Assembly (NCBI GenBank): GCA_014529385.2
Contig: CM043945.1
Location: 148,229,241 to 148,293,240, forward strand
DNA: 64,000 nt
Direction of reading: 5' to 3'
Origin: Adiantum capillus-veneris
Lineage: Eukaryota; Streptophyta; Polypodiopsida; Polypodiales; Pteridaceae
Below, in pieces: positions 33,370 through 44,199 of the stretch. A program made the translations under genes and the position numbers. Position 1 is the stretch's first letter; each line of letters begins with the position of its first letter. The notes under the pieces are model-generated. The model saw only the letters and a program-made list of their open reading frames with translations, searched no databases and was not told the origin of the DNA.

Positions 33370-36115
33370 CATGTACCGACATGTGATGGTACAAGTAGCT
33401 CCAAAAACGCTTAAATTAGCCTCTTTGAAAGTTCTTTTAGCACCACATTTGACACGTGGTGCTATAAGCAGCTCCATAAAGCACTAAAATTAACCTCTTG
33501 AAGCTTTGTAGAGTAGTATGTGCCAACACCACGGGTGCTACAAGTAGCTTCATAAAGTGCTTAAATTAGCCCCTATGAGGCTTCCAATAAAACCAGGTGC
33601 CGATATGTGGTGCTACAAGAAACTTTGCAAATGGCTTAATTCCCCTTTGGTTATTCCTATAGCACCATGTGCCGACACATGGTGCTACACACAACTCCAC
33701 AAAGTACCTAAACTAGCCTCTTTGAAACTTCTTTTAGCACCATGTGTCGACACATGGTGCTACATGCAACTCCATAAAGCGCTTTAATTAGACTCTTTTT
33801 TGAAAATTCCTTTAGCACCTCGTGTTGACACATGTGCTACAAACAGCTCCACAAAGAGCTTAAATTGGCTTCTTTGAAACTTTCTTTAGCACCACGTGTC
33901 GACATGTGGTGCTACAGGAAAGTCCACAAAGCACTTAAATTAGCCTCTTTGAAACTTTCTTTAGCACCTCGTGTCGACACATGGTGCTATATGAAACTCC
34001 ACAAAGCGCTTAAATTAGCCTCTTTGAAACTGCTTGTAGCACCACGTGTCGACACGTGGTGCTACAAGCTGCTCCAGAAAATGCTTAAATTAGCCTCTTT
34101 GAAACTTGCTTTAGCACCACATGTCACCACATGGTGCTAAAGGCAACTCCACAAAGCGCTTAAATTAGCCTCTTTGAAACTTTCTTTAGCACCTCGTGTT
34201 GACATGTGGTGCTACATGCAACTCCACAAAGAGCTTAATTTATCCTCTTTGAAACTTCGTGTAGCACCACATGTCGACACGTGGTGCTACAAGCAACTCC
34301 AAAAAGCACTTAAACTAGCCTCTTTGAAAATTCCTTTAGCACCACGTGTCGTCACATGGTGCTACAAGCAGCTCCACAAAGTGCCTAAATGAGTTCTTCA
34401 GCACCATGTGTCAACACGTTGTGCTACATGCAACTCCACAAAGCACTTCAATTAATCTCTTTGAAACTTCATTTAGCACCACATGTCGACACGTGGTGCT
34501 ACAGCCTACAAGTAGCTCCACAAAGCGCCTAAACTAGCCTCTTTGAAACTTCCTTTAGCACCACGTGCCGACACATGGTGCTACAAGCACCTCCACAAAT
34601 CGCTTAAATTAGCGTCTTTGAAAATTTATTTAGCACCATGTCTCGACACGTAGTGCTAAAGGAAACTCCACAAAGTGCTTAAATTAGCCTCTTTGAAACT
34701 TTCTTTAGCACCTCCTTGTGTCGACACTTGGTGCTACATGCAATTCCACAAAGCGCTTAAATTAGGCTCTTTGAAACTTTGTGTAGCTCCACGTGTTGAC
34801 ACGTGGTGCTAGAAGCAGCACTACAAAGCACATAAACTAGTCTCTTTGAAGATTATTTTAGCACCACATGTCACCATGTGGTGTTATAAGCAACTCCACA
34901 AAGCACTTAAATTAGCCTCTTTGAAACGTTCTTTAGCACCTCCTGTTGACATGTGGTGCTACATGCAACTCCACAAAGAACTTGAATAATCCTCTTTGAA
35001 ACTTCATGTAGCACCACGTGTCGACACGTGGTGCTACAAGCAACTCCACAAAGCGCTTACATTAACCTCTTTGAAACTTTCTTTAGCACCACCTGTTGAC
35101 ACGTGGTGCTAAAGGAAACTCCACAAAGAGCTTATATTAACCTCTTTGAAACTTTCTTTAGTACCTCGTGTCGACAAGTGGTGCTACATGAAACTCCACA
35201 AAGCGCTTAAATTAGCCTCTTTGAAACTTTCTATAGCACCACGTGTTGACACATGGTGCTACAAGAAGCTCCACAAAGCGCTTAAACTAGCCTCTTTGAA
35301 AATTCCTTTAGCACCACATGTCGCCACGTGGTGCTACAAACAACTCCACGAAGCACTTAAATTAGCCTCTTTGAAACTTTCTTTAGCACCATGTGTTGAC
35401 ACATGGTGCTACATGCAACTCCACAAAGTGCTTAAATTAATCTCTTTGAAACTTCCTTTAGCACCACGTGTCGACACGTGGTGCTACAAGTAGCTCCACA
35501 AAGTGCTTAAACTAGCCTCTTTGAAACTTCCTTTAGCACCACATGTTGACACGTGGTGCTACACAAAACTCCACAAAGCTCTTAAATTAACCTCTTTGAA
35601 ACTTTCTTTAGAACCACGTGTCGATATGTGGTGTTACAAGGGTCTCCACAAAACTCTTGAGTTAGCCTCTTTGAAGCTTCCTATAGCACCACATATCGAC
35701 ATGTGGTGCTCCACGCAGCTCCATAAAGGGCTTAAATTAACCCTTATGAAGACCCATATAGCACTACGTAGGGGCACATGGTGCTATAGAAAACTCCACA
35801 AAGATATTAAATTAGCCTTTTTGAAACTTCCTTAACTCCACAAAGCAATTAAATTAGCAATTAACTCCACAAAGCAATTAAATTAGCCTCTCTGAAACTT
35901 CCTTTAGCACTAGAGGTGTTGACATATGGTGCTATCAGAAGCTCCACAAAGCTCTTAAATTGGTTTCTTTGAAGCTTCATAGAGCACCAAGTGTCAACAT
36001 GTGACGCTACAATCATTTCCATAAAGTGCCTAAATTAGCTCGTATGAATCTTCCAATAGCATCATATATCAACTCGTGGCACTACAAGAAACTCCACAAA
36101 TGGCTTTGTAATTTT
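33362..36115. repeat. 75-bp palindromic G-box satellite array (about 36 monomers)
   Basis: Monomer starts step by exactly 75 bp over long stretches (e.g. 33660, 33735; 34037, 34112, 34187, 34262; 35384, 35459, 35534). The consensus has a 28-bp palindrome, TAGCACCACGTGTC joined to its reverse complement, then a 47-bp linker reading CAAGC..CTCCACAAAGCGCTT, AAATTAGCCTCTTTGAAACT, TCCTT. Perfect palindromes occur at 33735-33762, 34037-34064, 35008-35037 (30 bp) and 35459-35486. Each contains CACGTG twice and GTCGAC once. Edges (before 33660, after 35700) are more diverged than the middle, as in unequal crossing-over arrays. Since 75 is a multiple of three, one plus frame stays open for several monomers. 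Confidence 0.97.
33832..34140 (+). other. longest kind of in-frame 25-residue repeat ORF in the satellite
   Basis: Repeating unit LKLASLKLSLAPRVDTWCY, followed by MKLHKA. Related open stretches are 33557-33787, 34174-34392, 35146-35493 (115 codons) and 35503-35835. Frames are interrupted by indels in individual monomers. No family recognised; openness may follow only from the monomer length and lack of stops in that frame, so I do not call a gene. Confidence 0.35.
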
Positions 36116-36151
36116 CAATTCTATAATAAAAAAAGACATTTGTTTATGTTT

Positions 36152-36152
<1 letters not shown>

Positions 36153-36196
<44 letters not shown>
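36153..36196. repeat. (GA)n microsatellite
   Basis: About 22 units, beginning some 40 bp after the satellite ends. Confidence 0.95.
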
Positions 36197-36199
<3 letters not shown>

Positions 36200-36771
36200 G
36201 CGCATCATGGTTCCCTACAATCCATACATGAAGGTTGCAGATAGGGCATGTGGAGCCTAGTATTTATCAGCATGTAGGGCACAACTGTCCTGCAATAGGC
36301 TATTGTTGAAGTGGTTGTTGGCATAGTCGAGGTGGAGTCACTATTTTGTGTAATCCTTCTAGATGGTAACAACTTCATGCTAAAACGACAATATTTTTGA
36401 GTGCATCAAGATTCAACATTTTATCAAGCTTAAAAATTCCCTAAAAATGGCTCTTTTCATAATTGTACTAGCCATGGTGTTATTGTATTTTTGACAATAG
36501 TTGACTTTGTCTCGTTATATAGATACATTATGGCTTCCATGTTTTGCCCACTTATATGAGTTTTTGGCCATCAGATCTTGGCATGTTTCTTGTTGATGAC
36601 TCACGAGGAGAATACTTGAAAGTGTTTTTGTAGAATAAAGATCCACCAATTTTTGTATTCTTTGTAATTTTCAAGTCGAGTTCTCTACAAAGATGAGACG
36701 TATTGTAGTACTTGTCATTCTTATGTAAATGAGCACCACAAACATTTTGTGCAAGAGCTCTAGATAGATAA

Positions 36772-36773
<2 letters not shown>
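36197..36773. other. non-coding stretch, no gene recognised
   Basis: No ORF with a domain and no repeat partner noticed. Confidence 0.5.

Positions 36774-36862
<89 letters not shown>
36774..36862. repeat. (GA)n microsatellite
   Basis: About 44 uninterrupted units, one of the longest pure dinucleotide runs in the window. Confidence 0.95.
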
Positions 36863-36868
<6 letters not shown>

Positions 36869-37720
36869 TATTGTCATTAAAGGTCAAACATGACCTATGA
36901 GACCAAAGAAACATTTCTTATGCTCTATTGAGATTATCATTGGGTACTTTGATGCTTCAAGACCGTGGATGTATTGAGAGAAAAAAGCTTAGATACGACC
37001 AAATATAGACACGTGATACTTAAGGACCATAGATGTATTGAGAGTCCATGGGGTGTTTGTAAGAGAAAGGAATATCGGGGGAGATCCAAGCTCAAAATGT
37101 GGAGGAAAAAAGCTTGAATATGTTCAAATGTGATCCTCACTCTAAAAATTGTAAGGGGCATAGTGAGCATATGTGTGTGCATGGGTGCACGTGCACGCAC
37201 CCATGCACCCATGCACACACACATGCACACAAAGATGGCACACTCTTTGTACAAGCCCAATAGAATTGCATGGTAACAATTCCACACCATGTGACTTATT
37301 GGGTTTGAAAGTTTACGAGGGCTCCTACTCTAAAAGGCTTGTACCTCATGTTCTATGAGGTACATTGTACACACACATTCCTTTTTACCTACATCCTGAC
37401 GTGAGAAAGACATGAGAAAAATCAACCACATTATTGCTAAAGAGCCATTCCTAATGGTTGATCATTTGTGAAATCCTTTGTCTGCTTTGCAATGTGCTAT
37501 CATCATCCATTCTCAACTTAATGTCCTCTAATAGCGAGCACCTCTATCTTGGCTTGACTAGAGTGTAAGAACTAAATAAAAACGCATGTGTGAATGATTA
37601 TTAAATTAAGTAGAGTATCTTGATTATTTGGGATTTTCAAAATTGTATATTGATATTTTTTTCTCAGTTTAGTAATTGCTCGAAAGAACTCGCTCGGGAT
37701 TTGGGATTCCTCTCTAGGGG
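36863..37720. other. non-coding stretch with short duplications
   Basis: GACC(G/A)T(G/A)GATGTATTGAGAG occurs near 36961 and 37023 and AAAAAAGCTT(A/G) follows both lines of the duplication, suggesting a decayed local repeat. A 30-bp inverted repeat lies at 37178-37207. Confidence 0.5.
37178..37207. other. inverted repeat of alternating purine-pyrimidine
   Basis: Arms TGCATGGGTGC and GCACCCATGCA (11 bp, perfect) around ACGTGCAC, embedded in TG/CA-rich DNA. Confidence 0.85.
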
Positions 37721-37843
37721 CCCGGGGGGTTCACTGTGTTTTTCTGTATGGTACCACGTGAGTGTACAATAGGAGAGTTTTTGCAGATAGGGGTAGCCCC
37801 TCATTACTTCATAATCATACCGTACACATAAGGGGGTGGGCCT
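37721..37843. mobile_element. truncated relative of the 23249 MITE, reverse orientation
   Basis: CGGGGGGTTCACT resembles the MITE terminus. TATGGTACCACGTGAGTGTACAATAGGAG, given here by its core ACGTGAGTGTACAATAGG, is the reverse complement of the MITE interior at 23370-23395. The far terminal repeat is missing; a 39-nt G run starts where it should be. Confidence 0.75.
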
Positions 37844-37905
<62 letters not shown>

Positions 37906-37920
37906 GAGGAGGAGGAGGGG
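37844..37920. repeat. 39-nt G run followed by (AGG)n
   Basis: Uninterrupted G from 37844 to 37882, then about 12 AGG units, then GGGG. It translates as polyglycine-polyglutamate on the plus strand, which is an artefact. Confidence 0.95.
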
Positions 37921-39560
37921 GGTGACATTGGCCCTAATGAAGGTTGACCCAAGAACCCCTAAAGACTAAAGGGCCAACAAATCATTTTCCCGAGTCGAGT
38001 TCTCACTGCTCATTGTAGCGATAGTTTTTGACGCCCTTCTGCCCTTCAAATGGTTGTCAACCTTGCGTAGGAAGGGTTGACTCATGGAAAACCCTACATT
38101 TGAAAGGATCAATTTGAAGTTTCCTTTCAATTGTGAAAGAAGAAAATTTGAGTGATCCGTCATTAGAAGGGCTGGCTTTCACATTGCCCTTCAAAAATGG
38201 AATTCAAAGTTTACGACTTTCTGTGATGGACCATGGTTGGACCATGGTTTAAAGTTCTATGATGATTTTTATTTGTTTAATGACCTTTGAACTTAATTTG
38301 AATTTTGTCCGTGGTCATGGCCTGTGTGAACGCATCTACAAACTACAACCTAGGGCCCTCACTAACCTCTCACAAGTCACAACTCACTCTCTCATGCGGC
38401 AAGCCGCATGCTGCAGGCACGAGCACGCTCATGACTCATGAGTCGCTACTCAAGCCTCGCTACCTCACATCCTCCCTATCATCTGAGTTTGTCTCTGACT
38501 CTCTATAGATTGCTGCTACTATGACTATATTTACTGTGGATTTGACATGCTGTGCAGTGTCCATACACCTGCAACAACGCTGTTGTCTATTTCTACCTAC
38601 TATGAGTTGTGAGTCCCGACTTGCATGCAACCTCACGTTGCTGTGGTCAATTTGTGCGATCCGTCATTAGAAGGAATTGCATGCAACCTCAAGTCGCTGT
38701 GGTCAAGTCTTGCTACTGGCCTGCATGAGCTGCCTCACGAGCTCGTCCCCACCCCCAACCTTTTGCCTCGAGTCTTAGAGCGATCACGATTCATGATTGA
38801 CAGAGAGTCTTGACTCTTAAGCCCTCAACTTTAAGGGCTCAGCCAAGTCTCGGCTCTCACGCCCAAGCATCAAAATTTCAACCTCGTGACTTGTGAGTCT
38901 TTACTCTCTACCAAATTTCAAACCTGTGAGTCTTTACTCTCTACAAAATTTCAAACTCGTGACTTGTGAGTCTTTACATTCACTATTCTGCTAGGCTTTA
39001 GCTTCATTAGTTTCATATATATTAATTGACTTGTTAGGAGTAGAGTCTAGACTGAAATAACTTCAATGACCATAAAGGTTGGTGCACACTTAGATAGGGC
39101 TTGCCAAAAAAAAAAAAAAATCATAACCAGAAAATAGGGGCAAACAATAATTTTGAAACTATTTCGAGTTTTAGCTCACCATTTGAAGCATTTGCTGGTA
39201 ATTACACTAAATGCCTTGTATTGGATCTTGTAAACCTTGTGTTTTATATGCTTAAAGTGCTTTAGTCTTAGAGAGTTTCATATGCTTTTTTCTTTTTTCT
39301 TTGCCATACTCATAATTTTGCATGGTAGTGTTGAATTAACTCAATAAATAATGTACATTAACTCTCAAGCCGATGTGTGACGTTGTAGGTTTTCTTTCAA
39401 AGACTTAAAGATTCCTTTCTTTTAAAGTTTTTTTTAAAGTAGCAGAAGTGATCCTTCTATGTGTAGACCCTAATGTATTAAAATCTAAAGAGTTTCTTCT
39501 TGTAAAGAGTTGTTTAAGCTTTTAGCAAGAATTATCTATTGTACATGTACATGTAGATCT
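37921..39560. other. non-coding stretch with short local repeats
   Basis: GATCCGTCATTAGAAGG occurs at about 38155 and 38659. TTGCATGCAACCTCA(C/A)GT(T/C)GCTGTGG occurs at about 38621 and 38678. A three-copy tandem lies at 38870-38985. Poly(A) of 17 nt near 39104-39120. No gene recognised. Confidence 0.55.
38870..38985. repeat. three-copy tandem repeat of about 33-41 bp
   Basis: AAATTTCAAAC, CTTGTGAGTCTTTACTCTCTAC repeats three times with indels (shown as its two words, each under 20 bases when split at GTGAGTC). Confidence 0.8.
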
Positions 39561-39569
39561 TTGGACAAC

Positions 39570-41000
39570 CCAAAATTGAAATGGATTTATGTATTTACAA
39601 ATTATAATATTTTCAATTTTTTACATGCTCATATGGTTTGACTGGGTGTGTTATCTTGAGCTATCCATTTCTTACCAAATGGTAATATTTGTGCCTCTTT
39701 TTACAATAAAAAGAGTGACAAATTTTAAGATTGTTAAATTGTTTTCTATGTAGTTACAAATTCTATAGTTTCAATTTCCCACATGGTCAAAAGACATATT
39801 TTGTTTTATATTACAAAAACAAGAAAGTTATAATGAAAGCCATGCTTGCTCCAACCAAACCATGGCATCCAACCCTAGACCATACATTGGTTGGCCAAGG
39901 GAGCCACCGTGAGACCATAAGCAACAACGAAAAGCCAAGACTGTCTTGACTCTTGGGGTTGCCACCAAGGATAAAGCCCTTATGAGCCATATTGTTAAGG
40001 TTAAGGATAACAAGACCAACACCATCTGGCTTAAGTAGAAAAGGCATTCTAGTAGTCCCTTCATTTAGGAGCCCTTTAGGAGGAGGACTTGCAAACAAGG
40101 AATATTGGATTTAAACTTGGATATGTGAGTATTTACTATCACAACACTTGGAATATACTTGAAGAAATTATTCTAGCTATCCATAAAGCTTTCTTTTCTA
40201 TGTAGTTACAAATTTTATAGTCTCAATTTCCTACATGGTCATATGGCTTGACCGGGTGTGTTATCTTGAGCTATAGTTTCTTGCCAAGACACTTCTAGCA
40301 TATCTTGGGTATGTGTGTCACACATACATAGTGTTTTTATTTGTATACAATTAAAAATAGAGTCTTAATTTGTCACATGGTCATATGGCTTGATCGGGTG
40401 TGCCATCTTGAGCTATCTTTTATCTTTCAAAGTGATATATGGGTCACATTAGTCCATAAATCTTTCTTTTCTATGTAGTTACAAATTTTATAGTCTCTAT
40501 TTCCCACATGGTCATATGGCTTGACTGGGTGTGTTATCTTGAGCTATAGTTTCTTGCCAAGACATGTGTAGTATACCTTGGGTCTATGTGTCACACATAC
40601 ACAATGTCTTTATTTTGTATATAATTAAAAAATAGACACGTCTAGAATACCTTGGGTCTATGTGTCACACGTACACAATGTCTTTATTTTGTATATAATT
40701 ACAAATATAGACACGTCTAGCGTACCTTGGGTCTATGTGTCACACATACACAATGCCTTTATTTTGTATATAATTATAATAGTTTCAATTTGTCACATGG
40801 TCATATGGCTTGACCGGGTGTGCCACCTTGAGCTATCAGTTTTTACCTTCAGTTCTTCTAGCTATTCATATGACGCTTGACCGGGTCTCTTGAGCTAACC
40901 ATTCTTACCAAATGTGTAGTTGTGCCTCTTTTTACAATAAAAAACATTAAAGTTTTTAAGATTGTTAGTTTTTTTTCCATGTAGTTACAAATTCTATAGT
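39570..41000. repeat. complex interspersed repeat array
   Basis: Block B (TATGTAGTTACAAATT..ACATGGTCATATGGCTTGAC, then GGGTGTG..ATCTTGAGCTAT) recurs whole or partly at about 39583, 39748, 40198, 40357, 40476, 40786, 40852 and 40977. Block A (CCTTGGGTCTATGTGTCACAC..CACAATGTCTTTATTTTG) recurs at 40576, 40650 and 40725, a 74-75 bp period. A and B alternate. Another shared segment, TTTTTACAATAAAAA..TTTAAGATTGTTA, is at about 39697 and 40928. No coding content. Confidence 0.9.
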
Positions 41001-41229
41001 AGCATGACATACTAGCACTTGGAATGTAGTTTGGTTTTGAGGGTTCTCAAGTTGATTTGGTAGCCTACGTTTATGTTTTCATTTTGTGCTTGTTTTGTAC
41101 ATGATCGCCTATCAATGTGGACATGGCCTTTTGGTAATCGTGTGATTAGACTATGTGATTGGAGGTTTCCTATGTACTATGATATGCATGTCATATGACC
41201 ACTTTGACTCTATTGAAAATGTGTTTGAT

Positions 41230-41660
41230 CTTAATGTGTAAGATAATCCTTAAATCCCGTGTGGGAGCCCAAGATGAGGTGGTCAATTTTTTGGAAAAAG
41301 AAATTATGTGATGAAAATCCCATGTGGGAGCCCAAGAAAAGGGTGTACTAATTTAAAGAGGTCTCCGTACAAAGGAGACTCTTGGCAAAATTTTTAAGAT
41401 TTATAGTTTACTTAAAACTCAAAATTAAATAAAGATGGTGCTTTTTAAAAGTTGCATTTTTCTTAAGCATAGACATGCATTCATATCACATATAATTGTT
41501 TTTGTTCAAAAAGATTAATCTTTTAATGGGTTGTTTTGTAATGTTTTTTGATTTGGTGAGTGAAGTTTTTCATGGTTGTTTAAGAGTATGCATTATTTTT
41601 TATTTAGAGAACAATCCATTCCATATGTGTGCCTTAAATCCCATGTGGGAAGCCTACTAA
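41230..41660. repeat. three copies of an AAATCCC(A/G)TGTGGGA motif
   Basis: AATCCCGTGTGGGAGCCCAAGA near 41252, AATCCCATGTGGGAGCCCAAGA near 41319 and AATCCCATGTGGGAAGCC near 41638. The core is nearly palindromic (TCCCATGTGGGA). The copies sit in otherwise unrelated sequence. Short key words are quoted only in part. Confidence 0.7.
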
Positions 41661-41854
41661 GTAGGTGGCTAGTATCATATGTTTTGAGAATGAGGTTTGT
41701 ATCGATTTACAAAGCAAATGCTATTTGTTTTTTGACAAATTACATTGAATCTCTTGGTTTGTTTTAGTTAAATATTCATTATATTTGTTGCTTGTCATGG
41801 TAATTTGTTATCTCACATGAAATAGTGTCCATGACATTTCGTACGAAATCCGTA

Positions 41855-41975
41855 TGAGGGGGGATGGCTGGTTGCAAGAATGTCTATATCTTTCCATATG
41901 TAGGGGGGTGGGTTAGCATGTAAGATACCATACATAGGGGGGTTTCTCTAATCAGCTAGGTCTAGGGGGGCCCTT
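41855..41975. mobile_element. possible third MITE-like relative
   Basis: Contains ATATGTAGGGGGGTGGG, GATACCATACATAGGGGGG and CTAGGGGGGCCC. The words TACCATAC and CATA(T/G)GTAGGGG also occur in the 23249 MITE. Similarity is short; termini not defined. Confidence 0.3.
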
Positions 41976-42635
41976 CCCAGGGTGGTGAAGCAAAGGCAGT
42001 GAGAGAAAGAGGAAGGTCTACATGTGCATACAAGTGCCAGTTTTAATGCAAAGCTACTAAAATAAGTCGAACAAGTGTTTGATGCTCATTTACTTGCTAA
42101 AAATAGAACAAAAGCTCTATAAAACCATATTTTGTATACATTTTTGGGGCCTTTTCCCAGAGCAAGGAGCCTTTTTGCACTAATGAAGTTTGCGGAAGCC
42201 AATTGTGAGACTGAGAGTGTGTTTTATGTGATAACTCAATGTTTTGCGATGCTTTGGTTGTAAGGAGATGTGAAGCAAGATTGTGCCAATTTACCCTTCC
42301 TTGTGTCGATTTCCCCCTATCCCCCTCTCTTTTTATTTTTCTCTAATTGTGTGTTGGTGCCGATAGAGGTGTGTTCTTGCAGCCAATTGTGTGGCATAAA
42401 GAGTGTGAAATTGAGGTGTTATGTGCATTGGGAGCATAAAACAAGTTGTTGGGGTGAAGTTGTGCTATGTGATAGTCTTGCCGAGTAGGTGTGTATTTTT
42501 TTGTGCACAAGCGGAAATCTACTAGTGCAAATTGGTTGTTTTGAAGGTGTTTCTTGAGTGGATAGGGGTGCTAAGGATACCCTGAGCTATAGGGAGTCAA
42601 AAGTTTGTGTGTTGGGTGTGCTCCCCATTCCCCCT
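41976..42635. other. non-coding stretch, no gene recognised
   Basis: No domain found; the frame 42270-42488 has none of the features of a known family. Confidence 0.45.
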
Positions 42636-42890
42636 CTCCATCGCCTCATCCAATGCTACAAATGTCATGGACCACATTGAGTAGCCGAGTGTCCTATTAG
42701 AATGCAAAGCAATGTTGCACCAGTGCAAACAAGTCAAGGAAGCACATTGAAAGTGCCAATAATCACTTTGTAATATTTGTGACATAGATGATTTTCTTGC
42801 CCAATGTCCTAATAATCCAAATGCGCCAAAGGTTACACCATTGAATTTGATCAAGATTAATGATGGGACACCACAAACTACACCTATAAT
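42636..42890 (+). pseudogene. gypsy gag zinc-knuckle remnant
   Basis: The plus strand reads CYKCHGPH*VAECP, a CCHC knuckle with a stop, and about 100 bp later CNICDIDDFLAQCPNNP, a second knuckle in which the histidine appears to be phenylalanine. PLNLIKINDGTPQTTP follows. Two tandem knuckles of this type end the gag of some plant gypsy elements. Capsid and pol parts are not found beside it. Confidence 0.5.
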
Positions 42891-44199
42891 GTGAATGCAC
42901 TCACATGATCAATGATCCTAAACCAAAATTACATCCTCAAAGAGAGAGATGATACATCAATTGGCCGATTGAGAAAGAAGAAAACTTTAAGGTGTGCCTA
43001 TCATCAATAATCACCAAACCTTGACCAAAAACCTACAAAATCAACAAGCCCATCCCATGACTAGAAATATGAAAAAGAATAATAATGGCATCATGGGCTA
43101 ACATACCCCCCTTCTTGATGTAGATTTCATCCTCAGAAGCTATGAACATGGCAATTGGAGCAAGTAAGCATGGTTAGCATTAGTGAACATCTTGATGCAA
43201 GTAGTGGCCCATGGATGTGCTCACAATCAAGATGTCTAGGTTGAAATACATGACCATGTTCTTTGTAACATCACGACTTCTCAACTGCACTCGATCCCTG
43301 CAAAATCATCAAGAGAATAACATAGTGATTGCATTCTTGTAGGATATAGTAAATTAAAAAGTATATGCAGTAAGCATAAAGAGTAATTGCTGCTAAAATT
43401 TTAAACACATGTGTTTAAGCATTATATGTTACAATGAAATATAATTAAACTCACTAGCACTTGTAGAGGTCAACAAATTAAGGACTCTAGTCTTTCTAGT
43501 TTCACTGCCAAGAAGGCAATCAAGGTCAATTGGTAATCTCATAGGCAATTATTCTAATTCTCCTTAGTCAATTGAGATAATTAATAATCATGAGAGCAGA
43601 GTGTTTCATGTCCGAGGGCTCGCTAAAGGCTATATCTAAAAGACTCTCAAGTTAAGGTATGATAAAGGAAATCACACATGAAGTCAGAACTCTTAATTAA
43701 GAGTACTGACACACTACGTGCAATGCTAAAGTAACCACTGAGAATTAGGAAGGATATTCTACAATATTAAGAGAAGATCTCTGACACCCTACCTAGGTCA
43801 AACTAGCTCAGTTAGAACTCTTAATTAACAAACCTAGACAAGGACTAGGAGATAAAATTATATGAAATTTTAAGGTAGATACTTTAACGAGTATGTTAGA
43901 GATGTTGTTACCGATTACTCTTGAAATACACAATTATGAATGCTAGAAAAAATAGGGAAGTAACAATAATGGACATGAAACACCTATTGTTTGTTGGCCG
44001 CAAATCATCTTGATGTGGACATGCCAAGGACCACTTGATGCTAAAAATTTGAGCTACTACAACGTCTTCATGTACACATTAGCAAACAATACCACATACC
44101 TCTAGGAGGCTCATCAATGGGAGAAGGAACTAACCACTTATTGAACAATAATAAAACAAAATATGGAATCCTAACCTATTTATAGATCAAGAAAAGAGG
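42891..44199. other. non-coding stretch, no gene recognised
   Basis: AT-rich sequence between the plus-strand knuckle remnant and the 3' end of the minus-strand gypsy. It may contain that element's LTR, but no second copy was found near 51-52 kb. Confidence 0.45.

Noticed and set aside
33362-36115. Array as a CRISPR locus
   Set aside because: Repeat plus spacer would be required; here the linker is also repeated, the unit is 75 bp throughout and the context is plant retroelements.
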